Assembly (NCBI GenBank): GCA_037128705.1
Contig: JBAXVX010000050.1
Coordinates: 1-15,117 of the forward strand
Direction of reading: 5' to 3'
From: CAIVAT01 sp037128705
GTDB lineage: Bacteria; Bacteroidota; Bacteroidia; Bacteroidales; FEN-979
DNA length: 15,117 nucleotides
Under the pieces are notes generated by a model. That model searched no databases. It was not told the origin of the DNA and was given only the letters and a program-made list of their open reading frames with translations. Each line of letters begins with the position of its first letter. Positions within the stretch are counted from its first letter, which is position 1. This document shows positions 7,432 through 14,628 of the stretch, in pieces. The translations under genes and the position numbers were made by a program.

Positions 7432-9657
7432 ATGAAAACAAAAACCTTACTCAGAAAGATTATGTCGGCGGGATTCCTGCTTACACTCATGATCATTGTT
7501 GTGATGGCATGCAAGAAAAAGGATGACACGCCAGCGCCACCGCCACCGCCAACACCCCCTTCACCTCCCGCAACACCGAATGCATTTGTTCCCAGAACTC
7601 TACATTTCATGACAGATTATGAAAAGAACAACGGAATGAGATTTCCAGGCTATTCTTCCCGGCTCATCAATCGCGGCCTTGTAGGAGAAGATGTACCGGA
7701 AGTGCCTAACCCATTAAAAAAATTGGGCAAAAACCTTTGGGAAGTTTATGATTACGTGCACACCGAGCATGAGTTCGCAAAAATCGATAACGAGTTGGGT
7801 AATATCTCAAACCAGCTTACACTGCTAACCAAAGAAGTAAACCAGTATGGCAATGCAATTTTAGGCGAAATTGACTTTATGACAACCTTGTTATCAGCTG
7901 AAAACATTAAGCCATATTTAACTGAAATTAACAATATGTGGTTTGCCAATCCAGGTGCATGGACCTCTTATATAGATTTTGTAGACGCATCTGCATCGTA
8001 TGAAAGGAATCCGCAGAATGCCGATTCCATACAATTGATGAATGAAGCAGTTGCAAATGTTGCCCAGTTTGCAACAAATGCCAATTCATTAAAAGTATGG
8101 AGCGACTTGTCAAACGTTGCCGGTCTGATCAATTTGAGCGGGAATACGGGAATATTTTCTCAATTTGCGCAAACCCTGGCAGCCAAGGCAAAAGGACAAG
8201 TGCTTGATTCTGCCCAGGCCATGCAGTACTATAAAATGCTCGAAGGGTATTTCATTAACATTCTGCAATATCAATCAAATGCAGAAACGATGATTATCAA
8301 TATCGACAATTTCAACGACACTACCGGGACCATTGCAAAAACAGACTACAATACCAAATTTGCACCTGTTATTCAAGGCGAGGTGAGCGCATTTTTATAT
8401 GCGGTTGATTACCTTGTCGCCAATATCTCAGACTACCGGACGTCAGCAAGGTTTCAGTATGACATGGGGTACAGGAATGCAGGACTTGCACCTGACAATG
8501 TTTTTATTCATGTGCTTGCAAGAGCCCAGTTATTAGCCAACATGATTTATGATGGATTGGGATTAAACTACCCTGTTATGTGCGGCTATATTCTAACCCC
8601 TTATAATTATTCTAACGGAAACTTCTCGTATATGACTCAGTTCAATCTGAGTTTCAGCAACTACGGCCAAACAGTAACAAGGTCGGTAGGTGCGACTCCG
8701 ATTGCAAGTCAGATCCCATACACCTATTGGGGAGCCGGAAGCACCGCAAAATGCGGAGCTGACAATAACTGGACTGCTTTCCGTTGCGGAACCCTGGGCT
8801 CGGCTGATGGCGGCTGGCATACAGGTCAGATCCAGGTCACCATTCCGGATAATGGCAACATGTATTTTCCCTGGGCTCACTGGACACCCATCGTGGGATA
8901 CGTGCAAACGATGTTTTATAATCCGGCAGACCCTGACCAACCTCCAACCTCATCCAGCACGCAGTCAAACACCATGCAATTCGGTTACTTTTCTGTAAAC
9001 TGGCAATGGGGTTATCTTTACATGTCAAATTTCAATCAGGAAGGCTGGCAGCATACTGATAATTTTACCTGCAATCTTTATAATACAGTTGGATTTTCAG
9101 GAAAAAAGGTTCCATCACCACAGGTTTCAACAACCGATAAAAATGATGAGCTGTATCCTCATGGTAATGCTGGTGTGACCTTCGCATACCCGACTAATTC
9201 CTGCGGCATGATGGAAATGTACGGAAATGCAGTCAGTACCGGCTATTATTATATTGCCTATGACCTGATTTATTATAATATGCAGGCAATAAGCGACCCG
9301 GCAAACCTTGTTGGTTCAGATTTGGTAGCCTGGGGTTTGTACAGCTCAATGTACAATTTTGCCGGAACCGGAGGAAGTGATCTCTGGGTGACCATGGGAA
9401 CCAATATTTACGAAATCTATAATAACGGGACCTGGTCTTCGGACGGTAGCCTGAGAAACAGCGACCATTATAACAATTTATTGAACTACTGGTGCTTTGG
9501 AATGAATGGTAACACAGGAATAAAACGGAATACAACTTATTCTCCTTCATTTCAGTATGTTTACCAAACTCATAACATCAGCGCACCGCCTTGCTCTATT
9601 CAGATGAGCACTGCATTTCAGTTTATTTATACAGGATTTTACCTGTTAAGCAAATAG
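7432..9657 (+). CDS. Lipoprotein 2: intact member of an unrecognised surface-lipoprotein family
   Basis: A 741-aa protein. A hydrophobic leader ends in VMA-Cys27, a signal-peptidase II site, followed by KKKDDTP, which resembles the Lys-Asp/Glu export signal that sends Bacteroidota lipoproteins to the cell surface. A Pro-rich linker (~30-50) leads to a helical region (~55-375) holding the motifs NPLKKLGKNLWEVYDYVHTE, a coiled-coil-like FAKIDNELGNISNQLTLLTK, and FIHVLARAQLLANMIYDGLG. After LNYPVMCG (~380) the protein changes character: Tyr, Trp, Gly and Asn abound (WQWGYLYM, GYYYIAYDLIYYNM), as in beta-rich, sugar-binding or adhesive domains. A helical front plus beta back also recalls some pore-forming toxins, but I see no diagnostic motif. 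The same blocks recur in lipoprotein 1. The next gene starts 9 bases after the stop, so they are very likely co-transcribed. Base composition is AT-richer than the two enzyme/barrel neighbours. No function assigned. Confidence 0.85.
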   Translation: MKTKTLLRKIMSAGFLLTLMIIVVMACKKKDDTPAPPPPPTPPSPPATPNAFVPRTLHFMTDYEKNNGMRFPGYSSRLINRGLVGEDVPEVPNPLKKLGKNLWEVYDYVHTEHEFAKIDNELGNISNQLTLLTKEVNQYGNAILGEIDFMTTLLSAENIKPYLTEINNMWFANPGAWTSYIDFVDASASYERNPQNADSIQLMNEAVANVAQFATNANSLKVWSDLSNVAGLINLSGNTGIFSQFAQTLAAKAKGQVLDSAQAMQYYKMLEGYFINILQYQSNAETMIINIDNFNDTTGTIAKTDYNTKFAPVIQGEVSAFLYAVDYLVANISDYRTSARFQYDMGYRNAGLAPDNVFIHVLARAQLLANMIYDGLGLNYPVMCGYILTPYNYSNGNFSYMTQFNLSFSNYGQTVTRSVGATPIASQIPYTYWGAGSTAKCGADNNWTAFRCGTLGSADGGWHTGQIQVTIPDNGNMYFPWAHWTPIVGYVQTMFYNPADPDQPPTSSSTQSNTMQFGYFSVNWQWGYLYMSNFNQEGWQHTDNFTCNLYNTVGFSGKKVPSPQVSTTDKNDELYPHGNAGVTFAYPTNSCGMMEMYGNAVSTGYYYIAYDLIYYNMQAISDPANLVGSDLVAWGLYSSMYNFAGTGGSDLWVTMGTNIYEIYNNGTWSSDGSLRNSDHYNNLLNYWCFGMNGNTGIKRNTTYSPSFQYVYQTHNISAPPCSIQMSTAFQFIYTGFYLLSK

Positions 9658-9666
9658 CTTTTTCCC

Positions 9667-10788
9667 ATGAAAACATCTACAATATTTCCCTGCATCACTT
9701 CATTTCTATTCCTTTTCCTGCCGGCCATCGCGCTGCAGTTCATCGCGATTTCAGCCACGCAGGCCTGCACCATCTTCCGCATGAAGGCCAAAGATGGCAA
9801 CATCACCATTGCCCGATCGATGGAGTTCGGGTTAAACCTGGGGTACGATCTGATCGTGGTTCCCAGAAACACACCTTTTCTCAGTCCGTCGCCTGTTAGT
9901 AAAACGGGGTTGACATGGGCCTCAAAATTCGGTTACGCCGGCATTGCCAATCTGGGAATGAATTTCGGCGTGAGCGACGGGATGAATGAAAAGGGACTGG
10001 CGGTGAGCGTGCTCTGGTACGAAAGCGATATGCAGTACCAGAGCGTGGCTCCTGCCGACAGCGCCAATGCGCTGGCGCAGGCAATGTACTCCGACTGGGT
10101 GCTGGGCAATTTCAGCACAGTGGATGAGGTGCGGGCGGCAACCTCGCAGGTGAAGGTTTTCTTTTACTCCGATCCCTCCAAATTGAAGATGGCGATGACC
10201 GTGCACTTTATCGTATACGACGCCAGCGGCGGATGCATCGTGGTGGAGTACGACAAAGGGTTGTGCAACATCTACGACAACACGCTGGGGATCATGACCA
10301 ACTCACCCTCCCTGCCCTGGCACTTTACCAACCTGCGGCAATATATCGGTCTCGATAACGTGAACCCGATCCCGGTAAAAGCAGGCACGTTCTCATTCAG
10401 CCCCACCGGCCATGGTGACGGAATGCTGGGAATCCCGGGCGATTACACGCCTCCCAGCCGGTTTGTAAGGCTGGCCATGTTCGAGAAGTTCGTCACGCAA
10501 CAGCCCGACGCTCAAACCAATCTCAACCTCTGCCAGCATGTGATCAACACCTTCTCCATCCCTTTCGGGATAATAGTCGACAAGGATGCAACAGGCAAGG
10601 TAGTATCCAACGAATCAACCCAGTGGGTCACCTTTCGCGACCTGACCAACCGGATACTCTATTTTAAAACCTACGAGAATCCGACATTGCGCAAAATCGA
10701 TCTGACCCGGCTCGATTTTACCGGAAAGGATATCAAGAGGATACCGATGTATGGAACACAGCAAACCTTTGTTGAATTGACGAAATAA
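9667..10788 (+). CDS. Secreted choloylglycine hydrolase / penicillin V acylase family Ntn-hydrolase
   Basis: A 373-aa protein. A long leader ends in SATQA|Cys34, so signal-peptidase I cleavage would expose the nucleophile Cys34 as the N-terminal residue needed for Ntn chemistry. Active-site landmarks fit the linear-amide C-N hydrolase family: Cys34; Arg50 and Glu53 in ARSMEF (numbered 18 and 21 in bile salt hydrolases, where 21 is usually Asp); NEKGLAVS (107-114); Asn212 in MTNSPSLPWH (Asn175 equivalent); and Arg265 in PPSRFVR (Arg228 equivalent). It cleaves an amide bond of a small N-acyl compound in the periplasm or outside the cell. Bile salts, penicillin V, N-acyl homoserine lactones or acyl-amino acids are all possible, and the sequence alone does not decide. 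It starts 9 bases after lipoprotein 2, so it should share its transcript. Its GC content is visibly higher than that of the lipoprotein genes. Confidence 0.92.
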   Translation: MKTSTIFPCITSFLFLFLPAIALQFIAISATQACTIFRMKAKDGNITIARSMEFGLNLGYDLIVVPRNTPFLSPSPVSKTGLTWASKFGYAGIANLGMNFGVSDGMNEKGLAVSVLWYESDMQYQSVAPADSANALAQAMYSDWVLGNFSTVDEVRAATSQVKVFFYSDPSKLKMAMTVHFIVYDASGGCIVVEYDKGLCNIYDNTLGIMTNSPSLPWHFTNLRQYIGLDNVNPIPVKAGTFSFSPTGHGDGMLGIPGDYTPPSRFVRLAMFEKFVTQQPDAQTNLNLCQHVINTFSIPFGIIVDKDATGKVVSNESTQWVTFRDLTNRILYFKTYENPTLRKIDLTRLDFTGKDIKRIPMYGTQQTFVELTK

Positions 10789-10845
10789 AATAGCGATATA
10801 GTGAAAGGTGAAATGAACGGGTTAAAACGACATAAATTAAATTTT

Positions 10846-10893
10846 GTGAAAACGAAAAATCTTTTAATCAGAATATCATTAGCCGGATTATGG
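10846..10893 (+). pseudogene. 5' remnant of a third lipoprotein paralogue
   Basis: From a GTG at 10846 the codons read VKTKNLLIRISLAGLW, nearly the same as the leaders MKTKNLPGRIVRLAML (4271) and MKTKTLLRKIMSAGFL (7432). After ~16 codons the similarity stops where the repeat element begins (10892), and the frame closes soon after. The expected ATG is GTG, consistent with decay. This was probably a third gene of the lipoprotein family, truncated by the element or by recombination at it. Confidence 0.65.
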
Positions 10894-11016
10894 ACAGGCC
10901 GGTCACATTGACTACCTTTCGCCGGTTTTTACTGACTACTTCAACCTTTTAAGAATCAATGAATAGGAGTGGTCAATATGCACTGGCCTTAGATGGTCAA
11001 AACCATCGGCCTTTCC
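10892..11016 (+). mobile_element. IS21-type multi-repeat terminus, copy B
   Basis: Second copy of the ~125-bp element, in the opposite orientation to 3601-3726. The clearest internal units are TGGTCAATATGCACTGGCCT and TGGTCAAAACCATCGGCCTT, starting 24 bases apart. Earlier units read TGACTACCTTTCGCCGG and TGACTACTTCAACC. Both sides are gene breakpoints: the third lipoprotein loses its body on the left, and the DUF1214 gene lacks its front half on the right. No transposase gene lies next to it. Confidence 0.6.
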
Positions 11017-11376
11017 ACTTCAGGACAGAATCTTGATGGTGCAAAGAACCGGTATACCCTTCACTTCAAAGCTGAACAATTACCTCCGGTTAATGCCTTC
11101 TGGTCGGTTACCATGTATGAATTACCATCGAGTCTGCTTGTAGCCAACCCCATCAACCGTTACCTCATAAATTCCCCAATGCTTCCAACCATTAAACGGG
11201 ATGCTGACGGTGGAATTACCATTTTCATCCAGAACGAATCACCGGGAAAAAATAAGGGCTCCAACTGGCTCCCTGCTCCGAAAGGGCCGTTCATGGCCGT
11301 GATGCGACTTTACTGGCCGAAGGAAGAAGCAATAAATGGTACATGGAAACAGCCGCCCATGGAACTTGTTAAGTGA
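10993..11376 (+). CDS. C-terminal fragment of a DUF1254/DUF1214 protein
   Basis: The 127-aa frame matches the DUF1214 domain: GQNLDGAKNRYTLHF, PPVNAFWSVTMYE, LVANPINRYLINS, DGGITIFIQNESPG, NWLPAPKGPFMAVMRLYWPK and a final GTWKQPP. In full-length proteins (usually 350-480 aa) an N-terminal DUF1254 domain and a signal peptide come first. Both are missing, and recognisable homology begins within a few codons of the repeat element that ends near 11016. The start ATG at 10993 lies inside the element, so the first ~8 residues (MVKTIGLS) are probably element-derived. Without a signal peptide the product would stay in the cytoplasm; I consider it a remnant. DUF1214 proteins are of uncertain function. 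Confidence 0.8.
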   Translation: MVKTIGLSTSGQNLDGAKNRYTLHFKAEQLPPVNAFWSVTMYELPSSLLVANPINRYLINSPMLPTIKRDADGGITIFIQNESPGKNKGSNWLPAPKGPFMAVMRLYWPKEEAINGTWKQPPMELVK

Positions 11377-11424
11377 AACCAAGCCAGAACCGGGGAATTA
11401 TTGATTAATACGGTTGTTTCAGAA

Positions 11425-11463
11425 AACAAGGAAGACAGGTAATTGCCTGTCTTTCTTGTTTTT
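11425..11463 (+). terminator. Strong rho-independent terminator
   Basis: A 15-bp stem, AACAAGGAAGACAGG against CCTGTCTTTCTTGTT, with one G-T pair, a loop of TAATTG and a run of T at 11459-11463. It lies 49 bases after the DUF1214 stop, so it closes the plus-strand transcription unit(s) that begin at the lipoprotein cassette. Confidence 0.85.
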
Positions 11464-11950
11464 CCACAAACATAAATTCCAATATCTAACTTTTCGAATT
11501 TATGATTTCAACTGACTGTAAATCAATCAATGGTAATGTGTTGTAATGATTTCATAATGTACCGCCATTTTAAGAGCATCAATCATTGCCTTTTTCCCTT
11601 TTATCTCCCCCTTTTCCCATGCTCCTGTTCCAGGACACAAACAATCAAAATTAAACCACCCTTGCCTAAAAGGTGAGGGATTTTCTCCCATTCCCATTAA
11701 CTGGATATTAAACACTGTAGATCCGTTATTTACGTGGTTTTTATTTTTCGAGGTGACGGTTGAGAGGAGTGTAAATTTTTCTGATCTTTGAAGGAGGATC
11801 AAAAACCTCGTCCGCTTTCTCAGCAGTAGCATCCTGAAAACATGTTTAATTATTAATTAATTTAAGTATATTTGCTCATCTGGAGATCGATTTTGTTTTT
11901 TTTAAATTGTACACCCTGGCCAACCACCTTAACCATATAGCTTAGCCTTT
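11464..11950. other. Gene-free stretch before the hybrid kinase
   Basis: About 490 AT-rich bases. A 101-codon minus-strand frame (11527-11832) exists, but it resembles no family I know, and its central part looks like translated low-complexity intergenic sequence, so I do not call it a gene. The right end probably holds the kinase promoter. Confidence 0.5.
11867..11874 (+). promoter_or_regulatory. Possible Bacteroidota -7 box for the hybrid kinase
   Basis: TATATTTG fits TAnnTTTG in a very AT-rich setting (AATTATTAATTAATTTAAG just before it), 76 bases before the kinase ATG. No clean -33 TTTG is seen. Confidence 0.4.
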
Positions 11951-14074
11951 ATGGAAGTGACAAAAAATGATGCACCTGAATTAAATATTGAACATTTTCA
12001 AAATTTAATTGAACAGGTCCGCGATGTCATTTTTTCCATTTCACCCCAGGGTCTGCTGGTGTCGTTAAACAAATCATTTGAACATATAACCGGGTGGAAT
12101 GTAAAGGAATGGATCGGGAAACCCATTACTGACCTTATTTGTGAGGAGGATATCCCTTTGGCTTCAGAACGAATTGCAAGTCTCCTGAATGGGAAAACTG
12201 ACAATGCGGTTGAACTCAGGATACGAAAAAAATCGGGAGACTATTTTGCGGGAGAGGTGCTTGCAACCCCTCAGATGAATGACGGAAAAATCACCGGACT
12301 GCTGGGTATCGTTCGGGACATTACTCAGCGTAAGCAATCTGATGCACTTCTTCGCAAACTCAACAGGACCTATGCACTGCTAAGTGAGGTAAACCGCGCG
12401 ATCATACGGGGTCGCTCAACACAGGAGTTATTTGACGAAGTTTGTAAAATATCTGTTGAAAAAGGCGGGTTTCGTATGGCATGGGTTGGATTGATGAATC
12501 CACTTACCGGACAGGTAACACCTGTATCAAGTGCCGGCGTGACCGGAGATTACCTTGAACGGCTTCAGATCACCATGTCCGACAAAGAACGGGGGCAAGG
12601 ACCAACCGCAACTGCAATGAGAACTGGGAGTCATAGTGTTTCAAATGATATTTCAAGTGATCCCAGGATGGCACCATGGCGAATCAATGCTTTAAGTAAT
12701 GGCTACTTTTCCAGTGCAGTTTTTCCCTTCGTGATTGAAACTAAATTCATGGGCACATTAAATTTGTATGCACCGGTAGCGAATTTTTTTGATGAGGAAG
12801 AACTGGCACTATTCGATGAAATGGCAGCGAATATCTCCTTTGCCATGAAAATTGCCAATGAGGAAGTACAACGTAAAAGAGCCGAGACTGAACTTCTGGT
12901 TGCCAAAGACAAAGCCGAGGAAAGTGACCGGTTGAAAACGGCTCTGCTTTTAAATATAAGCCACGAATTCCGTACACCGCTGAATGGCATCCTTGGTTTT
13001 GGAGAAATTTTAACCGAGACGGTCAATGATCCTAAACATCGGAAAATGGTCAATACCATTGTCCTGCTTGGCCACAGGCTGCTTCATACCTTCACCTCCA
13101 TGCTTAAATTGTCCCAGCTTGAAGCTGAAAACCTGAAGCCGACCTATGCGATCTGCAATTTCAGTGAACTTGTAAAGGAAATGCTTGTCTATTTCAAACC
13201 CAGGGCTGATGTTAAAAGTATTGAAATCAGGGAAACCATCGAAAAAGATGTAATCCTGACCTCTGATAAGGCTATGCTCAAAGACATTCTTTTCTTTCTG
13301 ATCGATAACGCTATTAAATTCACCCATTCGGGGTGTGTATGGATAACACTTCAGAAAGGGTTCGAAAATGGAGGAGAAAAAATTGAATTTAAGGTCAGGG
13401 ATACAGGAATAGGGATAGAAAAAGGACAGTTAGATATTATCTTTCAGGCATTCCGCCAAGTGAGTGAAGGTTTTGGCCGAAATTATGAAGGTACGGGTCT
13501 TGGACTGACCTTATCCAATCGATTTGCAAGTCTGCTGGGTGGTGAAATTCAGGTAGAATCAGAATTAGGTTCAGGTTCTGTTTTTACTCTGGTCTTTAAA
13601 ACCTGGCAAATACTTCACGGATCGCTAACAACAGTTGAGCAAACTGGAATCAATGTCATTAATTCCCATGAACGTATAAACTCAAAGACCGAAAGTCCTG
13701 TAAAAGTGCTTGTAGTCGAGGACAACGAAGCCAATGTTGAATTGGTTTTACTTTACCTGGGGAAAAAATTCAATGCTGATATCGCGACTTCAGGAAAGGA
13801 GGCTGTTAGATGTGCTCGTCAGAATGATTACGATTTAATATTGATGGATATTAACCTCGGGTCTGATATGGATGGAATCCAAGCAACAAAAGAAATCAGG
13901 TCCATGAAAAATTATAGTTCAGTGCCCATTATAGCTGTGACAGGATACTCAACCAAAGAAGAGAAAGAGCGAATACTGGGTCAGGGGCTGGATGATTTTC
14001 TATCTAAACCATTTACCGTTAATGAGTTGTTAACAGTTATCAGTCATTGGATTAAAAAACCGGGAGGAGGTTAA
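11951..14074 (+). CDS. Soluble hybrid histidine kinase, PAS-GAF-HisKA-HATPase-receiver
   Basis: A 707-aa protein without signal peptide or membrane helices, so a cytoplasmic sensor. A PAS domain spans ~12-130 (VRDVIFSISPQGLLVSLNKS to the PAC-like end GIVRDITQRK). A GAF domain spans ~150-305 (FRMAWVGLMNP to FFDEEELALFDEMAANISFA). A short coiled coil leads to HisKA with phospho-acceptor His338 (NISHEFRTPLNG). HATPase boxes follow: N-box Asn453 (LIDNAIKFTH), G1 Asp484 (RDTGIGI), F-box FQAFRQ, and G2 EGTGLGLTLS. After a linker, a receiver (~583-700) has the acidic pair Glu590/Asp591, phospho-acceptor Asp633 (LILMDINLGS), Thr in VTGYS and Lys686 (SKPF). All catalytic residues look intact. Phosphate should pass from His338 to Asp633 and then to an unlinked phosphotransfer protein or regulator, none of which is in the window. 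The gene ends 4 bases into the convergent lpxD fragment. Confidence 0.95.
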   Translation: MEVTKNDAPELNIEHFQNLIEQVRDVIFSISPQGLLVSLNKSFEHITGWNVKEWIGKPITDLICEEDIPLASERIASLLNGKTDNAVELRIRKKSGDYFAGEVLATPQMNDGKITGLLGIVRDITQRKQSDALLRKLNRTYALLSEVNRAIIRGRSTQELFDEVCKISVEKGGFRMAWVGLMNPLTGQVTPVSSAGVTGDYLERLQITMSDKERGQGPTATAMRTGSHSVSNDISSDPRMAPWRINALSNGYFSSAVFPFVIETKFMGTLNLYAPVANFFDEEELALFDEMAANISFAMKIANEEVQRKRAETELLVAKDKAEESDRLKTALLLNISHEFRTPLNGILGFGEILTETVNDPKHRKMVNTIVLLGHRLLHTFTSMLKLSQLEAENLKPTYAICNFSELVKEMLVYFKPRADVKSIEIRETIEKDVILTSDKAMLKDILFFLIDNAIKFTHSGCVWITLQKGFENGGEKIEFKVRDTGIGIEKGQLDIIFQAFRQVSEGFGRNYEGTGLGLTLSNRFASLLGGEIQVESELGSGSVFTLVFKTWQILHGSLTTVEQTGINVINSHERINSKTESPVKVLVVEDNEANVELVLLYLGKKFNADIATSGKEAVRCARQNDYDLILMDINLGSDMDGIQATKEIRSMKNYSSVPIIAVTGYSTKEEKERILGQGLDDFLSKPFTVNELLTVISHWIKKPGGG

Positions 14075-14290
14075 TTACTCTTAGACTCATTTATATTCCG
14101 CGATTTTTCCAGTTTGTCAATCCTGGCTGCCAATTCCGGCAGGTTTCGGAACAACACGGTCGATCTCCTGAATTTTGAAACTTCCAGCTCCGGAACCCCG
14201 AGGTAAGCCTGCCCAGGCTTGGTGAGACTTTTAGAAACACCGGTCGCACCTCCGAGTATGGTGCCATCTGCAATGGTGATGTTTGCTCTT
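14071..14290 (-). pseudogene. lpxD: C-terminal fragment of lpxD (UDP-3-O-acylglucosamine N-acyltransferase)
   Basis: On the minus strand the codons from about 14290 read ANITIADGTILGGATGVSKS, then PGQAYLGVPELEVSKFRR and FRNLPELAARIDKLEK. This is the last left-handed beta-helix turn and the C-terminal helix of LpxD, the lipid A enzyme that N-acylates UDP-3-O-acylglucosamine. Only ~70 of the usual ~340 residues remain, and the catalytic His region is absent, so it cannot function. The frame can be extended to an ATG at 14367, but those extra ~26 residues are antisense to the recombinase remnant and are not LpxD-like. A complete lpxD must exist elsewhere if the cell makes lipid A. The fragment may be a leftover of a recombination into or next to lpxD. 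Confidence 0.85.
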
Positions 14291-14295
14291 GGTAA

Positions 14296-14628
14296 AATTT
14301 CAGAAGAATTATACAGCGAATGTTGACCAAGATTAATGCCGAAATATATGATATAAAGGAAAAACATCAGATTCCCGAAATTGACACATCTAACTTTAAA
14401 AACAATCTAAATAAGACAGTCAATTTTATTCAAAATGTGAGTGAATACTGGGTAAATGGGAGTATTGATGTGAAGAAGAAAATCCAAAGACTGGTGTTTC
14501 CGAGTGGATTTTTGTATAATCCGGAAAATCGACAATATCTAACTCCGGATGTCAATCAATTGTTTCATGTCACGTTAGAATTATCAAGGGTTTCCGAAGA
14601 TGTAAAAAAAAATTCCCCACTGATTTAA
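14296..14628 (+). pseudogene. C-terminal fragment of a large serine recombinase
   Basis: The frame is open from 14296 (first ATG 14320). The final ~100 residues match the tail of Bacteroidota large serine recombinases: a helical stretch (INAEIYDIKEKHQIPEIDTS), then YWVNGSIDVKKKIQRLVF, PSGFLYNPENRQYLTP, VNQLF, and the typical Lys-Asn-Ser tail (KKNSPLI). The catalytic resolvase domain, recombinase domain and zinc ribbon are all missing, so it is inactive. The N-terminal break, near 14290, is the same point where the lpxD fragment on the other strand breaks. The stop codon lies in the loop of the hairpin at 14612-14637. Family assignment is from pattern memory but fits well. Confidence 0.75.

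Noticed and set aside
3601..11016. Perfect composite transposon with target-site duplication
   Set aside because: The bases outside the two elements do not form a direct repeat, and no transposase gene lies in either copy, so a classic composite transposon is not supported by what is visible.
11527..11832. 101-codon minus-strand frame before the hybrid kinase
   Set aside because: No family resemblance, no promoter or RBS seen, and the middle (GENPSPFRQGWF) looks like translated intergenic low-complexity sequence.
14291..14367. N-terminal extension of the lpxD fragment to an ATG at 14367
   Set aside because: These codons are antisense to the serine-recombinase remnant and do not resemble LpxD. 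They are only an accidental extension across the breakpoint.
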